In this document: in pieces, positions 45,493-55,200 of the stretch | How the letters are laid out: every line of letters begins with the position of its first letter | Position numbering within the stretch: the first letter of the stretch is position 1 | Source: Embleya sp051903075 | GTDB taxonomy: Bacteria; Actinomycetota; Actinomycetes; Streptomycetales; Streptomycetaceae | Assembly (NCBI RefSeq): GCF_051903075.1 | Contig: NZ_CP182422.1 | Span: 1,612,001 to 1,676,000, forward strand | Length of the DNA: 64,000 nucleotides | Reading direction: 5' to 3' | Translations under genes and position numbers: made by a program | The notes under the pieces: model-generated | The model's input: only the letters and a program-made list of their open reading frames with translations | What the model was told of the DNA's origin: nothing | The model's database searches: none

Positions 45493-46791
45493 TCAGCAAC
45501 CGCAGTCGCACGAGCAACATTCGCCGCATTCGCAGCAGTTGCCACAGCAGTCGCATCCGTCGCAGCAGTCCCCGCAGTCACACTTGTGGCAACACCCCTG
45601 CCGCTGTTGACCGGTGCACGGATCCTCGAAGGTCTCCCGGCAACACCACTGGCAGGTACAGCACAACCCGGCCCAGATGGCACAGGCGACGAACACGTTG
45701 TGCCCGCCGGGCGGCGGCGGGGGCGGAGTGGGGCCGCCGGGCGGACCCCACGGGCTGTTCGGGTCGTACGGGCTGCCGGGCGGCGGCTGGGTGGGCGTCT
45801 GGTTCGGCGGCTGGTTCGGCCAGGACCCGTCGGGGCGTGCGGCGAGCCGGGGTTCGGCCCGCTCGCCGTGCTTGGCGCAGCCACTGCCGTGCTTGCCGCC
45901 GACCGAGCAGGAGGGGTTCTCGACGGGGAAGCCCGCGTGCCGGAACGACCGGTCGATCGCCTCGTCGACCTCGTGCACGAGCAGCCGGTGGGCGAGCGCG
46001 CCCGTGACGAACTCGACCTCGGCCAGGGCCAGTCGGATACCGGTCGCCGCGTCGCGGCACAGCCGGTACGCCTCGTCCGGCCCGGTCCCGGTGGCCAACA
46101 GCGGGTTCCACGCGCCGGCCGCCCGGTCGGCGTGGATGTCCTCGACCGCGTCGAGCAGGTGCGCGAGCCGGCCGAACAACCGTCCCGCCTCGGCCAACGA
46201 CTCGGCGTTGTCCGGCCGTTCGGCCAGCACCGCGGTGTGCGCGAACGCCGCGCCGGTGGCCGTCTCGGTCGGCTCGGTCACCACCAGCACCGACACGCCC
46301 GGTCCGGCCAGCGCCTCGACCTCGACCTGCCGGTCCACCGCCTCGACCATCACGGCCGTATCGAAGCCCACGTCGAGCGCGGTGCCCGCACCCTGCCGGG
46401 CCCAGCGCTCGGCGACCCGGCGCGCACCGCCCGCGACCGCGCGCCGCCGGTACACCCCGTCGCCGTCGTCGATGTGGTCGCGCATCTTCGCCGACGCGAG
46501 CACCAGGGACACCGCGCCCGCGAGCCGAGCCCCCTCGCCCATGGCCACCTCGGCCCGGCGCATCGCGCGCAGCGGACAGGGACCGGCCTTGCGCCGCCCG
46601 TCCGCGGTCGGCCGGGCGGACTGCGCCTCGACCAGGACCGAGATGATCAACCCGTCGTAGTTGGTGGCGACGCGCGCCGCCTGCCCGTGGTCGTCCCGCA
46701 GCGCCAGACACATGCCGCACAGGTGCGCCATCCACTCGCTCTGCAACTTCTCCGACAGTCGATGCCGGCACGGCCGGATGATCCCGAACAA
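45493..46791 (-). CDS. DUF5685-like protein with Cys-rich C-terminal tail
   Basis: This 432-residue protein opens with MFGIIRPCRHRLSEKLQSEW and HLCGMCLALRDDHGQ, which I recall as the DUF5685 signature of actinomycetes. A helical domain runs to about residue 300, then a Pro/Asn/Gly-rich spacer, then a hydrophobic stretch (NVFVACAIWAGLCC) and a tail in which 24 of the last 63 residues are Cys (patterns CDCGDCCDGCDCC). The tail looks like a metallothionein-like or Fe-S/zinc-binding ribbon. The TTG at 46791 is the only start in frame with family homology; the ribosome site is poor. Function unknown. Confidence 0.85.
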   Translation of the reverse strand: MFGIIRPCRHRLSEKLQSEWMAHLCGMCLALRDDHGQAARVATNYDGLIISVLVEAQSARPTADGRRKAGPCPLRAMRRAEVAMGEGARLAGAVSLVLASAKMRDHIDDGDGVYRRRAVAGGARRVAERWARQGAGTALDVGFDTAVMVEAVDRQVEVEALAGPGVSVLVVTEPTETATGAAFAHTAVLAERPDNAESLAEAGRLFGRLAHLLDAVEDIHADRAAGAWNPLLATGTGPDEAYRLCRDAATGIRLALAEVEFVTGALAHRLLVHEVDEAIDRSFRHAGFPVENPSCSVGGKHGSGCAKHGERAEPRLAARPDGSWPNQPPNQTPTQPPPGSPYDPNSPWGPPGGPTPPPPPPGGHNVFVACAIWAGLCCTCQWCCRETFEDPCTGQQRQGCCHKCDCGDCCDGCDCCGNCCECGECCSCDCGC

Positions 46792-46937
46792 GCCCTCGCC
46801 CCATTCACTGCGCCGATTCCTGGCCCCCTCAGCGCGGTCAGCCTACTGATCACCCGTCATCCCCGTACGGATCCGCCCCGGGATCGGACCCCGGGGCGGC
46901 CCGAGGGCCGCGCTCGCGGCGTTCTAGGATCCGCAGC

Positions 46938-47480
46938 GTGACTGCATCGGTGCTGGTCGTATGTAGTGGAAACATCTGCCGCTCCCCCGTCGTCGAGGCC
47001 ATGCTGCGCGACCGGTTGGCCGGGTCCGCGCTGCCGAGCGAGGTGTCCTCGGCGGGCACCATCGACTGGAACGCCCGGCCCATGGCGGACAACAGCGCGC
47101 TGGTGCTGATCGAGCACGGCATCGACCCGCCCGCGCACCGCAGCCGCAAGCTCACCGCCGACCTGCTGCGCGCCGCCGACCTGGTGATCGGCATGTCCCG
47201 CGAGCACCACTGGGCGATCGACGCGCTCGCCGCCGACGCCCTGCCGCGCACCTTCCTGCTCGGCGAACTGGTGCGCCTGGGCGAGGCGTTCGGCCCGCGC
47301 GGCACGCTGCCGCTCGCCGACTGGGTGGCCGGGGTGGACGCGCGGCGACCGGCGAGCCGACTGGCCCGTCCCGCCGACGAACTCGACGACCCGATGGGCG
47401 AGCCGATCGAGTCGTTCCGGGTGATGGCGGCGCGGGTCGACGAGCTGACGAACCGGCTGGTGGCGCTGCTGACGACGTGA
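46938..47480 (+). CDS. Low-molecular-weight protein-tyrosine phosphatase
   Basis: This 180-residue phosphatase has the P-loop C-x5-R at Cys9-Arg15 (VCSGNICRSP) at the very N terminus, and the general-acid Asp in LDDPMGEP (about residue 152). It is shorter in the middle and longer at the C terminus than Escherichia coli Wzb. In many bacteria such phosphatases dephosphorylate tyrosine kinases that control capsule export, which fits its place next to the polysaccharide operon. The start is GTG 46938 with a weak AGGAT site. It is divergent from the DUF5685-like gene (146-bp gap). Confidence 0.9.
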   Translation: MTASVLVVCSGNICRSPVVEAMLRDRLAGSALPSEVSSAGTIDWNARPMADNSALVLIEHGIDPPAHRSRKLTADLLRAADLVIGMSREHHWAIDALAADALPRTFLLGELVRLGEAFGPRGTLPLADWVAGVDARRPASRLARPADELDDPMGEPIESFRVMAARVDELTNRLVALLTT

Positions 47481-47516
47481 TCCCGGGGGCGTCCGCCTCG
47501 GATCGCCGAGCGACTT

Positions 47517-47530
47517 CTTGTTCGAACAAG
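47517..47530. promoter_or_regulatory. Palindrome CTTGTTCGAACAAG upstream of the PBP gene
   Basis: This perfect 14-bp palindrome lies 98 bp before the PBP start and 37 bp after the phosphatase stop. The arrangement suggests a regulator site for the PBP promoter. It is not the actinobacterial LexA box, which has GAAC and GTTC in the opposite order with N4 spacing. Confidence 0.45.
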
Positions 47531-47627
47531 TGCGCTTTCCTCTCGGCAACAAAAGGGCCCTGGAGCCCACCGACTCTTTGGCGGGCCCGTAAACTCACGC
47601 CCCTGCCGCCGGAGCCGGCGGCACCGC

Positions 47628-49367
47628 ATGGGGGTGGGCATGCACGACGCAGAGCACTACCGGAGCGAAGAGCGCGACGAGCGCGAGTACGGCGGCGGAT
47701 TCGACGACTACGAAGACGCGGACCACGGCGGGGCCGGACGCCGGGGTGGTTGGATTTTCCTGGTTCTGGCCCTGGTGTTGGTCCTCGGCACGGGCTACGG
47801 GGCCTATTCATTCCTGAAGGACGACGACGGCTCGACCCCGACCGCGCGACCGAGCGAGACCGCGACTCGGGGCGAGCGGAGCCCGCTCGACGCCGCGCGA
47901 TTATTCCTCGGCGAATGGCAGGCGGGCAATTGGACCCGCGCGGCCCGGCTCACCAGTGATGTGAGCGCCGCGTCCACGGCGCTGCCGGCCCTGAACGACG
48001 GGCTGAAGGTCACCGCCCGCACGCTGACCGTGGGCGAGCCCGCCCCCGCGCGGCCGGACGGGACGGTCCCGGTGCCGTTCACCGCCAAGTTGACCCTCGG
48101 ATCCGCCGGCGACTGGTCGTACACCGGCGCCCTCGACGTGGCCAAGAGCGCGGATCGCGGCTACCTGGTCGCCTGGTCCCCGGCCACCCCGCATCCGGAG
48201 CTGACCTCGGGCACCTCGCTCGAACTGGCGCCCAACCAGGGTGGTGTGGGCGGCGACGTGTTGCGGGCGAAGGACGGTACGGCGCTGTCCCCGACAGACA
48301 ACCCGTCCCTGGCCGCGATCCGTACCGGCCTGGCGAGCAAGGCCAAGCCCGGCGAGCAGGCCAAGCCGGGCGGCGTGGTCCGGCTGGTCGACACGGCCAC
48401 CCGGACCCTGGTCAAACAACTCGCCACGCTCGGCGAGCCGGTCACCGCCGCGCCCCGGGACGGCGGGATCCGCACCACGCTCGACGCGAACCTCCAGACG
48501 GCGGCCGAGCGGGCGGTCAAGGGCGAGTCGCGGACCGCTTCGCTGGCGGCGGTGCGGATCAGTACCGGCGAGATCGTCGCGGTGGCCAACAACCCGGCCG
48601 CCGGCCAGAACAACGCCTTCCTGGCCACCACGCAGCCCGGCTCGACGTTCAAGATCGTCTCCGCCGCCACGCTGCTGTCCAAGGGCGCGGTCGGCCTCGA
48701 CGAAAAGGTGGGCTGCCCCGAATCGGCCGACGCGGGCGGCATGCGGTTCACCAACTCCGAGGGCCGCGCGTTCCCGGAAGGCAGCTTCAAGCTGGCCTTC
48801 GCCCAGTCCTGCAACACCACCATGGCCAACCTTTCCGGCAAGCTCACCGGCGCGGACCTGTCCACCATGGCGCACGACTGCTTCGGCATCGGCGGCGACT
48901 GGAAGACCGGGATCGTCTCGTTCGACGGCCGGGTGCCCGCCGCGTCGAACGACACCATGAAGGCCGCGAACATGATCGGCCAGGGGCAGGTACAGATGAA
49001 CCCGCTCACCATGGCCTCGGTGGTGGCCACCGCCAAGTCCGGCACCTTCCGCCAGCCGCACCTGCTCACCGACCAGGAGGGCCTGTGGCGGGCCCCGAAC
49101 TCGTTGTCCCCCGCCGTGAGCGGGCAGTTGCGCACGCTGATGCGCGCGGTGGTCACCGAGGGCACCGCGCGCGCCTCGCTCGGCGGCCTGAGCGGCGACG
49201 TGGGCGCCAAGACCGGCACCGCCGAGGTCGGCGGCGGTCGGCCCAACAACGGCTGGATGGTCGCCTACCGGGGTGATATCGCGGTGGCGGTCTGGGTCGA
49301 GGGCGGGGTGACCGGCGGGCAGTCGGCCGGGCCGATCGTGAGGGCGTTCCTGAGCGCGGCGGGCTGA
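47628..49367 (+). CDS. Penicillin-binding protein (transpeptidase) with a TTA codon
   Basis: This 579-residue bitopic class-B-type PBP has a cytoplasmic acidic tail (1-40), a membrane helix (about 42-63), and an NTF2-like/MecA_N-type domain (about 86-200). The transpeptidase domain follows with SxxK as STFK (about 334-337), SxN as SCN (about 393) and KTG in KTGTAE (about 527). It cross-links peptidoglycan outside the membrane. Codon 92 is TTA (47901-47903), so translation may need the bldA tRNA and be tied to development. A second ATG at 47640 is possible. This gene is not in an obvious cell-division cluster, so it is probably a growth-stage-specific paralogue. Confidence 0.9.
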   Translation: MGVGMHDAEHYRSEERDEREYGGGFDDYEDADHGGAGRRGGWIFLVLALVLVLGTGYGAYSFLKDDDGSTPTARPSETATRGERSPLDAARLFLGEWQAGNWTRAARLTSDVSAASTALPALNDGLKVTARTLTVGEPAPARPDGTVPVPFTAKLTLGSAGDWSYTGALDVAKSADRGYLVAWSPATPHPELTSGTSLELAPNQGGVGGDVLRAKDGTALSPTDNPSLAAIRTGLASKAKPGEQAKPGGVVRLVDTATRTLVKQLATLGEPVTAAPRDGGIRTTLDANLQTAAERAVKGESRTASLAAVRISTGEIVAVANNPAAGQNNAFLATTQPGSTFKIVSAATLLSKGAVGLDEKVGCPESADAGGMRFTNSEGRAFPEGSFKLAFAQSCNTTMANLSGKLTGADLSTMAHDCFGIGGDWKTGIVSFDGRVPAASNDTMKAANMIGQGQVQMNPLTMASVVATAKSGTFRQPHLLTDQEGLWRAPNSLSPAVSGQLRTLMRAVVTEGTARASLGGLSGDVGAKTGTAEVGGGRPNNGWMVAYRGDIAVAVWVEGGVTGGQSAGPIVRAFLSAAG

Positions 49368-49428
49368 GCGGCGCGGCGGGCGGGCGCGGCGACGGGCTGG
49401 GCGACGGCCCGAGCGGCCGTAGTCCATC

Positions 49429-50310
49429 ATGGGCAGGGTGAGCGAACACGATCTTGCCGACGAGGGCCCGGGCCGGGCCGAGACCTTCCTCGACCTGCTG
49501 CGGCTGGAGCAGATCGAGGAGAACATCTTCCGCGGCTGGTGCCACGCGGGCGCCCCGCTGCGCGCCTTCGGCGGCCAGGTCGCCGCACAGGCCCTGGTCG
49601 CGGCGGGCCGCACGGTGGTCCCGGAGCGGCACGTGCACTCGCTGCACAGCTACTTCCTGCGCCCCGGCAGCACCACGGCGCCGATCGTGTACCAGGTCGA
49701 CCGGGTCCGCGACGGGCGCTCCTTCGCGACCCGGCGCGTGACCGGCGTACAGCACGGCGCGGCGATCTTCACCCTGTCGGCGTCCTTCAAGGTGGCCGAG
49801 GACACCCCCGGACACCGCCGCGCGATGCCCGATGTACCGCTGCCGGAGGACCTGCCGGACCCGTACGAGAAATTGTCCGCCGAGGAGCGCGCGCACTACG
49901 AGGAGTCGCAGACCCGGCTCCTGATGGACCTGCGCTTCGTCCCGGAGGACCGCTCGCCGGGCACTCACATGGTCGACGGCATCCCGCACCAGCGGGTGTG
50001 GATGCGCGCCGCCAAGCAGCTGCCCGACGACCCGCTGCTGCACGTGTGCGGGCTGACCTACATGTCCGACCTGACCCTGGCCGGCACCGCCGCGAAGCCG
50101 TACATCACCAACCCGGCGACGCTCCAGATGGCCTCGCTCGACCACGCGGTGTGGTTCCTGCGCCCGTTCCGGGCCGACGAGTGGCTGCTGTTCGCCCAGG
50201 CATCCCCGTCCGCGCAGGACGCGCGCGGGCTGGCGATGGGCGAGTTCTACAACCACGACGGCGTGCTGGTGGCCTCGGTGGTGCAGGAGGCGGTGATCCG
50301 GCAGCGGTAG
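49429..50310 (+). CDS. tesB: Acyl-CoA thioesterase II
   Basis: This 293-residue double hot-dog thioesterase hydrolyses acyl-CoA to free acid and CoA. RGWCHAGAPLRAFGGQVAAQAL, HSLHSYFLRPGSTTAPIVY, VRDGRSFATRRVTGVQ and SLDHAVWFLRPFRADEWLLF are the TesB signatures; the Asp in SLDH is the catalytic position. Length is normal. GTG 49438 behind GGGCAGG is an alternative start. It is convergent to the succinate-semialdehyde dehydrogenase gene, with only 15 bp between the stops. Confidence 0.93.
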   Translation: MGRVSEHDLADEGPGRAETFLDLLRLEQIEENIFRGWCHAGAPLRAFGGQVAAQALVAAGRTVVPERHVHSLHSYFLRPGSTTAPIVYQVDRVRDGRSFATRRVTGVQHGAAIFTLSASFKVAEDTPGHRRAMPDVPLPEDLPDPYEKLSAEERAHYEESQTRLLMDLRFVPEDRSPGTHMVDGIPHQRVWMRAAKQLPDDPLLHVCGLTYMSDLTLAGTAAKPYITNPATLQMASLDHAVWFLRPFRADEWLLFAQASPSAQDARGLAMGEFYNHDGVLVASVVQEAVIRQR

Positions 50311-50325
50311 CGCCGGCCGCGCCGC

Positions 50326-51699
50326 TCAGCCCACCCAGACCGTCTTGGCGTTGCAGAACTCGCGGATGCCGAGCGCGGCGAGTTCGCGGCCGTAGCCGCT
50401 GGACTTGATCCCGCCGAAGGGCAGTTCGGGATAGGACGTGACCATGCCGTTCACGAATACCGCCCCGGCGGCCAACTCGGCGATGCAGCGGGCCTGTTCG
50501 GCCTCGTCGGTGGTCCAGGCGTTGGCTCCGAGGCCGAACGCGGTGGCGTTGGCGAGGTCGATCGCCTCGTCGAGGTCGGCGACCCGGTACAGCCCGGCGA
50601 CCGGCCCGAACACCTCCTCGGTGTACATCCGCATGTCCGGGGTCAGGTCGGCGACCACGGTCGGCGGGTAGTACCAGCCGGGGCCGGCCGGGCGCTCGCC
50701 GCCGCACCGGATCCGGGCGCCCTTGGCCCGGGCGTCCTCGACCTGCTCGGTGACGTCGCGCAGCCCCTGCTCCTGGGCGAGCGGGCCGACGTCGGTGCCC
50801 TCGGCGGTGGGGTCGCCGACCCGGAGCGCGGCCATATTCGCCGTGAACGCCTCGGCGAACGCGTCGTACACGTCGGTGTGCACGATGAACCGCTTGGCCG
50901 CGATGCAGCTCTGCCCGTTGTTCTGGGTCCGAGCCGTGGTCGCGGTCCGCGCGGCGGCCTCGACATCGGCGGAGGGCAACACCAGGAACGGGTCGGAGCC
51001 GCCCAGTTCGAGCACGGTCTTCTTCAACTCGCGCCCGGCGATCGCCGCGATCGACCGCCCGGCCCCCTCACTGCCGGTGAGCGTCGCGGCCACCACGCGC
51101 GGGTCCGACAACACCCGCTCGACCAGCTTCGACCCGATCAACAGCGTCTGGAACGCCCCCTCGGGAAACCCGGCGCGGGTGAACAACTCCCCCATGTACA
51201 ACGCGGTACGCGGCACGTTCGACGCATGCTTGAGCAACCCGGTGTTGCCCGCCATCAACGCGGGCGCGGCAAACCGCATGGCCTGCCACAACGGAAAGTT
51301 CCACGGCATCACGGCCAACACCGGCCCGAGCGGCTCATACCGCACATAGGCCCGCCGCGCCCCCACGGCATCGGCATCGGCCGGCTCATCCGCCAAAAAC
51401 CCGGCCGCCCGCTCCGCATAGAACCGACACAGCCGAGCACACTTGCCCACCTCGGCCCGAGCGGCACCCAGCGTCTTCCCCATCTCGGCGGTCATCACCG
51501 CCGCAACCTCATCCCGCTCCGCATCCAGCAGATCGGCAGCCCGCCGCATAAACCGAGCCCGAGACTCATATGAGTCCCCCCGATGCCCCCAAAACACCTC
51601 ATCGGCCCGCCCGATCCGAGCATCGATCTCACCTTCCCCAATCTCGGCAAACTCCTCAATCGTCTCCCCGGTAGCCGGATTGACGGACGCGATGGCCAT
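50326..51699 (-). CDS. gabD: Succinate-semialdehyde dehydrogenase (NAD(P)+)
   Basis: This 457-residue aldehyde dehydrogenase has the N-terminal signature ASVNPATGETIEEF and MPWNFPLWQAMRFAAPALMAGN of the GabD1/Sad group. The catalytic Glu lies in ELGGSDPFL (about 227-235) and the catalytic Cys in GQSCIAAKRF (about 262-271). It oxidises succinic semialdehyde to succinate. ATG 51699 follows GGAGGACCC. The first third of the gene (51180-51699) is written in NNT/NNG codons (TTT, CAT, TCA, TAT, TCT), unlike the NNC-rich rest, so part of the gene may have a different history. Confidence 0.9.
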   Translation of the reverse strand: MAIASVNPATGETIEEFAEIGEGEIDARIGRADEVFWGHRGDSYESRARFMRRAADLLDAERDEVAAVMTAEMGKTLGAARAEVGKCARLCRFYAERAAGFLADEPADADAVGARRAYVRYEPLGPVLAVMPWNFPLWQAMRFAAPALMAGNTGLLKHASNVPRTALYMGELFTRAGFPEGAFQTLLIGSKLVERVLSDPRVVAATLTGSEGAGRSIAAIAGRELKKTVLELGGSDPFLVLPSADVEAAARTATTARTQNNGQSCIAAKRFIVHTDVYDAFAEAFTANMAALRVGDPTAEGTDVGPLAQEQGLRDVTEQVEDARAKGARIRCGGERPAGPGWYYPPTVVADLTPDMRMYTEEVFGPVAGLYRVADLDEAIDLANATAFGLGANAWTTDEAEQARCIAELAAGAVFVNGMVTSYPELPFGGIKSSGYGRELAALGIREFCNAKTVWVG

Positions 51700-51849
51700 G
51701 GGTCCTCCACGGATGCGGATGGTGAGTGTGATGGGCACCGAGCGGGTCGTCCGGCGCCTCCGCCGAGCCGTTACCCTCTGGCCCCCGGATGACACGGCAC
51801 TCGGCGAGGAACCGGCCGGATGTCGGGCCGGGGTGCGAGGGTGCGTGTC

Positions 51850-52185
51850 ATGAGGGAACAAGCCATCCCGATCCTGCGTGTGGTCGATGCTGCCGTGTCC
51901 GTTGCCTGGTATGGCCGTTTGGGCTTTGTGAAGCAGTGGGAGCACCGGTTCGAGCCGCACCTGCCGGCCTTCGTCGAGGTCGCGAGGGGTGAGGTGAAGC
52001 TGTTTCTCAGCGAACACACGGGCGACGCGACCCCGGACACGCTGGTGTACATGTGGGTCGCCGACGTGGATGAGGTGGCCCGCGAATTCGGCGTGGCGGT
52101 GGAGGAGCAGCCGTGGGCGCGGGAGGTGCATCTGCGGGATCCGGACGGGAACCGGCTGCGGGTGGCAACGCCGTCGCAGGAGTAG
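51850..52185 (+). CDS. VOC superfamily protein (bleomycin-resistance-like)
   Basis: This 111-residue single-domain glyoxalase-fold protein resembles bleomycin-binding proteins: ILRVVDAAVSVAWYGRLGFVKQWEH at the N terminus, a FEPHLPAFVEVARGEVKLFLSEH strand pair, and EVHLRDPDGNRLRVA at the end. Such proteins bind drugs as dimers or act as small metal enzymes; no metal His pair is convincing. ATG 51850 has CGAGGG 9 nt upstream. It is divergent from the dehydrogenase gene and ends 16 bp from the end of the NACHT gene. Confidence 0.88.
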   Translation: MREQAIPILRVVDAAVSVAWYGRLGFVKQWEHRFEPHLPAFVEVARGEVKLFLSEHTGDATPDTLVYMWVADVDEVAREFGVAVEEQPWAREVHLRDPDGNRLRVATPSQE

Positions 52186-52201
52186 GCGCCGGCCGAGGAG
52201 G

Positions 52202-55200
52202 TCAGCCGAAGTCCGCGCTCACGTCCAGTTCGAGTCGGCCTTCGGCGACCCGTTGGGTGAGAGCACCGAGGTGGTCCCGTTGTGTCTCGTCGATCCGCAG
52301 CCACTTCAGGGCCGGGAGGTCGGCCAAGGGGCTGAGGTCGGATATCGGGCATGCGGCGATGCCCAGGTGGGAAAGCCGTGGCAGGTCGACCAACGGGGAG
52401 ATGTCCGTCACCCGGGAGTCGTCGATGAGCAACATTCCGAGCGTGGGTGAATCGCGCAGCGCGCTCAGGTCGGTGGCGGGGGTGGAAACCATGCCCAGCG
52501 TGCTCAGGTTCGGGTACTTGGTCAGGCCCGACAGATCTCGAATGCCCGTGTCGTGCAGATAGACGTAGCTCAGGTTCGGCGCCTCCGGCAGGACACGCAC
52601 GCTCTCCACCAAGGGATCACCGTGGAAGGACAAGGTGGTGATCCACGGCAGAGGGGCCAACAGCGCCGGCTCCGCGCGCTGTGCGGGGCCGAGCGTCAAC
52701 GAAGTCACCTGCGGCAGCTCGGTCAGCGGGCCGAGGTCCGTGATCGAGGTGTGGGCGACTCCGAGCGCATAAAGCCGCGGGAGCGCGGCGAGCGCCGACA
52801 AGGGAATCTCCGACAGTTCGGCCGGGAGGTTGATGCTCTGCACATCCCGACGTCCCGCGAGCAGTCCCAGAGCCGCCGGATCCGGGATCGGCACCTGACA
52901 GTCGTCGAGCCTGACGTGGGTCAGGACCGTTGTGTAGTAGCGCTCCCAATCCGTCAGGGTCTCCCACATTCCCAACAGTCGCAGGCGGATCCGCGTCGAA
53001 TCCCGGTCCCGCAAGCGACGCAGCAGCGGGATCGTGGCCTCGCCTCCGATCCGGCGCGCCACCCGCACAATGTTGATCGCGGTCTCGTCCGAGACTCGCT
53101 GCGTCCGGGTCAGGTCCGCGAGTAGATCGAGCACGAACTCCCCTGCGGTGGCCAGATCCTCCGCCGCACTCGCGTCCTGCGGGGGCAGGAGCTTGGCCGT
53201 TTCCTCCCGGAACCGGTCCGCCGGCTCCGGGTCCACCATGCCTGCCCCGGACACACACGCGACGCCTAGCAACCACAACCGTGCCCGATGCTCCTCGTCC
53301 GCTTCCGCTCGCGCGATCAAACCGTCCAGCAACTCCCGCTGCCGCGAGGGGTCGTCCTGGGTGCGGGCGACCGCCATGATCAAGACGTCGTGGTAGAGCG
53401 GGTCGTGGGCGTGGTTGATCAGATGGTCGACGTGTTCCGATCGGATGATCTCCAGTGCCGCCAGGTAGTCCTGGAAGCTTGCGTGTCGGAACTCGTAGAC
53501 GTCCGCCTCCGGTTGTTGGAGTAGGCCGCTGCGGTCGACCAGGCTGTCCAGTACCTCCCGTGCGGTGTAAGGCGGTTCGACCGTCTGACGGAATCGGGTG
53601 AGTACGTCGGCCACGCATGACGTCGCGACCCGATCCGGGATCGATCGGCGGCCGTTGAGGGTCATCCACATCGCCAGCGCGGCCAGTACCTTCTCCATCT
53701 GCGTCGGCTGGAGACGCACCCGGCTCGTGGAGATGCGCCGCGCTCGTTCCCGGCCGCCGAGCAGCATCGCCATCGCCGAGCGGTACAACTCGGTGCGGCC
53801 CTCGGGGAGGGCCTGGTCGGCGTGTCGGTGCAGGGCGCACATCAGCGCGCACAGCAGCGGGTTCGTGCCGAGTCGGGCCAGGTCCCGGCGGCTGTCCAGG
53901 GTGTGCTTCAACTGCTCCGCGCAGGCCGCGAGATCGTCCGGGTCTCCGGGCTGGGCGCGGTGCCAGCGGTCGACGAACAACTCGACCTGCGCGCTCGACA
54001 TGGGCTGGAGTTCACCGGCGACGAAGCCCGCCTCCCGGAACCGTCGATGCCGCCGCTCGGACAACACCCGGGGTCGGGAGGTGAGCAGGTAGGCCGCGTC
54101 CGGGTAGTCCACACACAGCTGCTCCACCCAGTCGAGGGCGTCCGCCCGGTGCTCCTCGGGCAGTTCGTCCAGGCCGTCGACGAAGACCGCGGCCCGCCCC
54201 GCCCGCAGCCGGCGGGCCGCCCACCCCGGCGGCTGCTCGCCGCCCAGCGTAGACCCGGACGCGGTAACGAAGTCGGCGACATCCGGCAGCACCAGCCGGT
54301 CGTCCACCACCATCGCCCGCAGCTTCAACAGGAACGGCACCCGCCCGGACCAGGATGCCAGCCGGTCCGGCAGATCGCCCGAGGCGACGTGCACCGCGAG
54401 CCGGCGCAGCAGCGTGCTTTTGCCCGATCCGGCCGGGCCTTCGAGGACCATGCGGTCGCGGCGGGCGAGGGCGTCTTCGAGGAGGCTGCGCGTGGTGTCC
54501 GCCTGCGCCGCCTCGTCGTCCCACCGCCGCAGGGGCCTCTGGTCGCGACGGGTCTGCACGACGAGGCTCACGTAAGCCGTGGTCAGCTCGTATGTGCTGT
54601 CCTCCGGGTCGAGTTCGGTGACCCCGAACAGCCTGGCCTGGTCCAACTTCGCCCGCAGGCCGGCGCAGTAGCGTCGCGCGAACTCCTCGTCCAACGCCTC
54701 CGTTTCCGGCACCCGGCGTAACAACTCGGCCTGGCCCGCCGCCTGTTCGACCATGGTTCGGGCCAGGAACTCCGGCTGCTTCGTGAAGAAGTCCACGATC
54801 TGCGCGCAACACTCGTCGAGCAACACGCCGTACAGCGGCGCCGCGCGCTCCGCCGACGCCTCGACGCGGGCCTCCATCCGCACCCGCAGCGCGGCCGGAT
54901 CCAGGCCCGCGGCCTGCACGTCGTCCATGGTCACCGTGCCGTCGAGGGTGCGCACGACCGCCGCGACGATGCGCTCACCCTCGGCCGGCGCCAGGCGGGC
55001 GAAGTCCGGCTCGGCATCGGCCAGTCGCAGGGTCAGCGTGCGGGTCAGCCGATCCACGTCGGCCGTACGCACCTCGCGCCGCTCCCGCCGCCGCGCCACC
55101 CGCCCACCCATCCGCACGGGCGCATCCACGAGCCGCGCCCCCGGCGGCGGCGCCGTCAACCGCCGCAACGCACCCCCGATCGCCGTCGCCAACAACCGCC

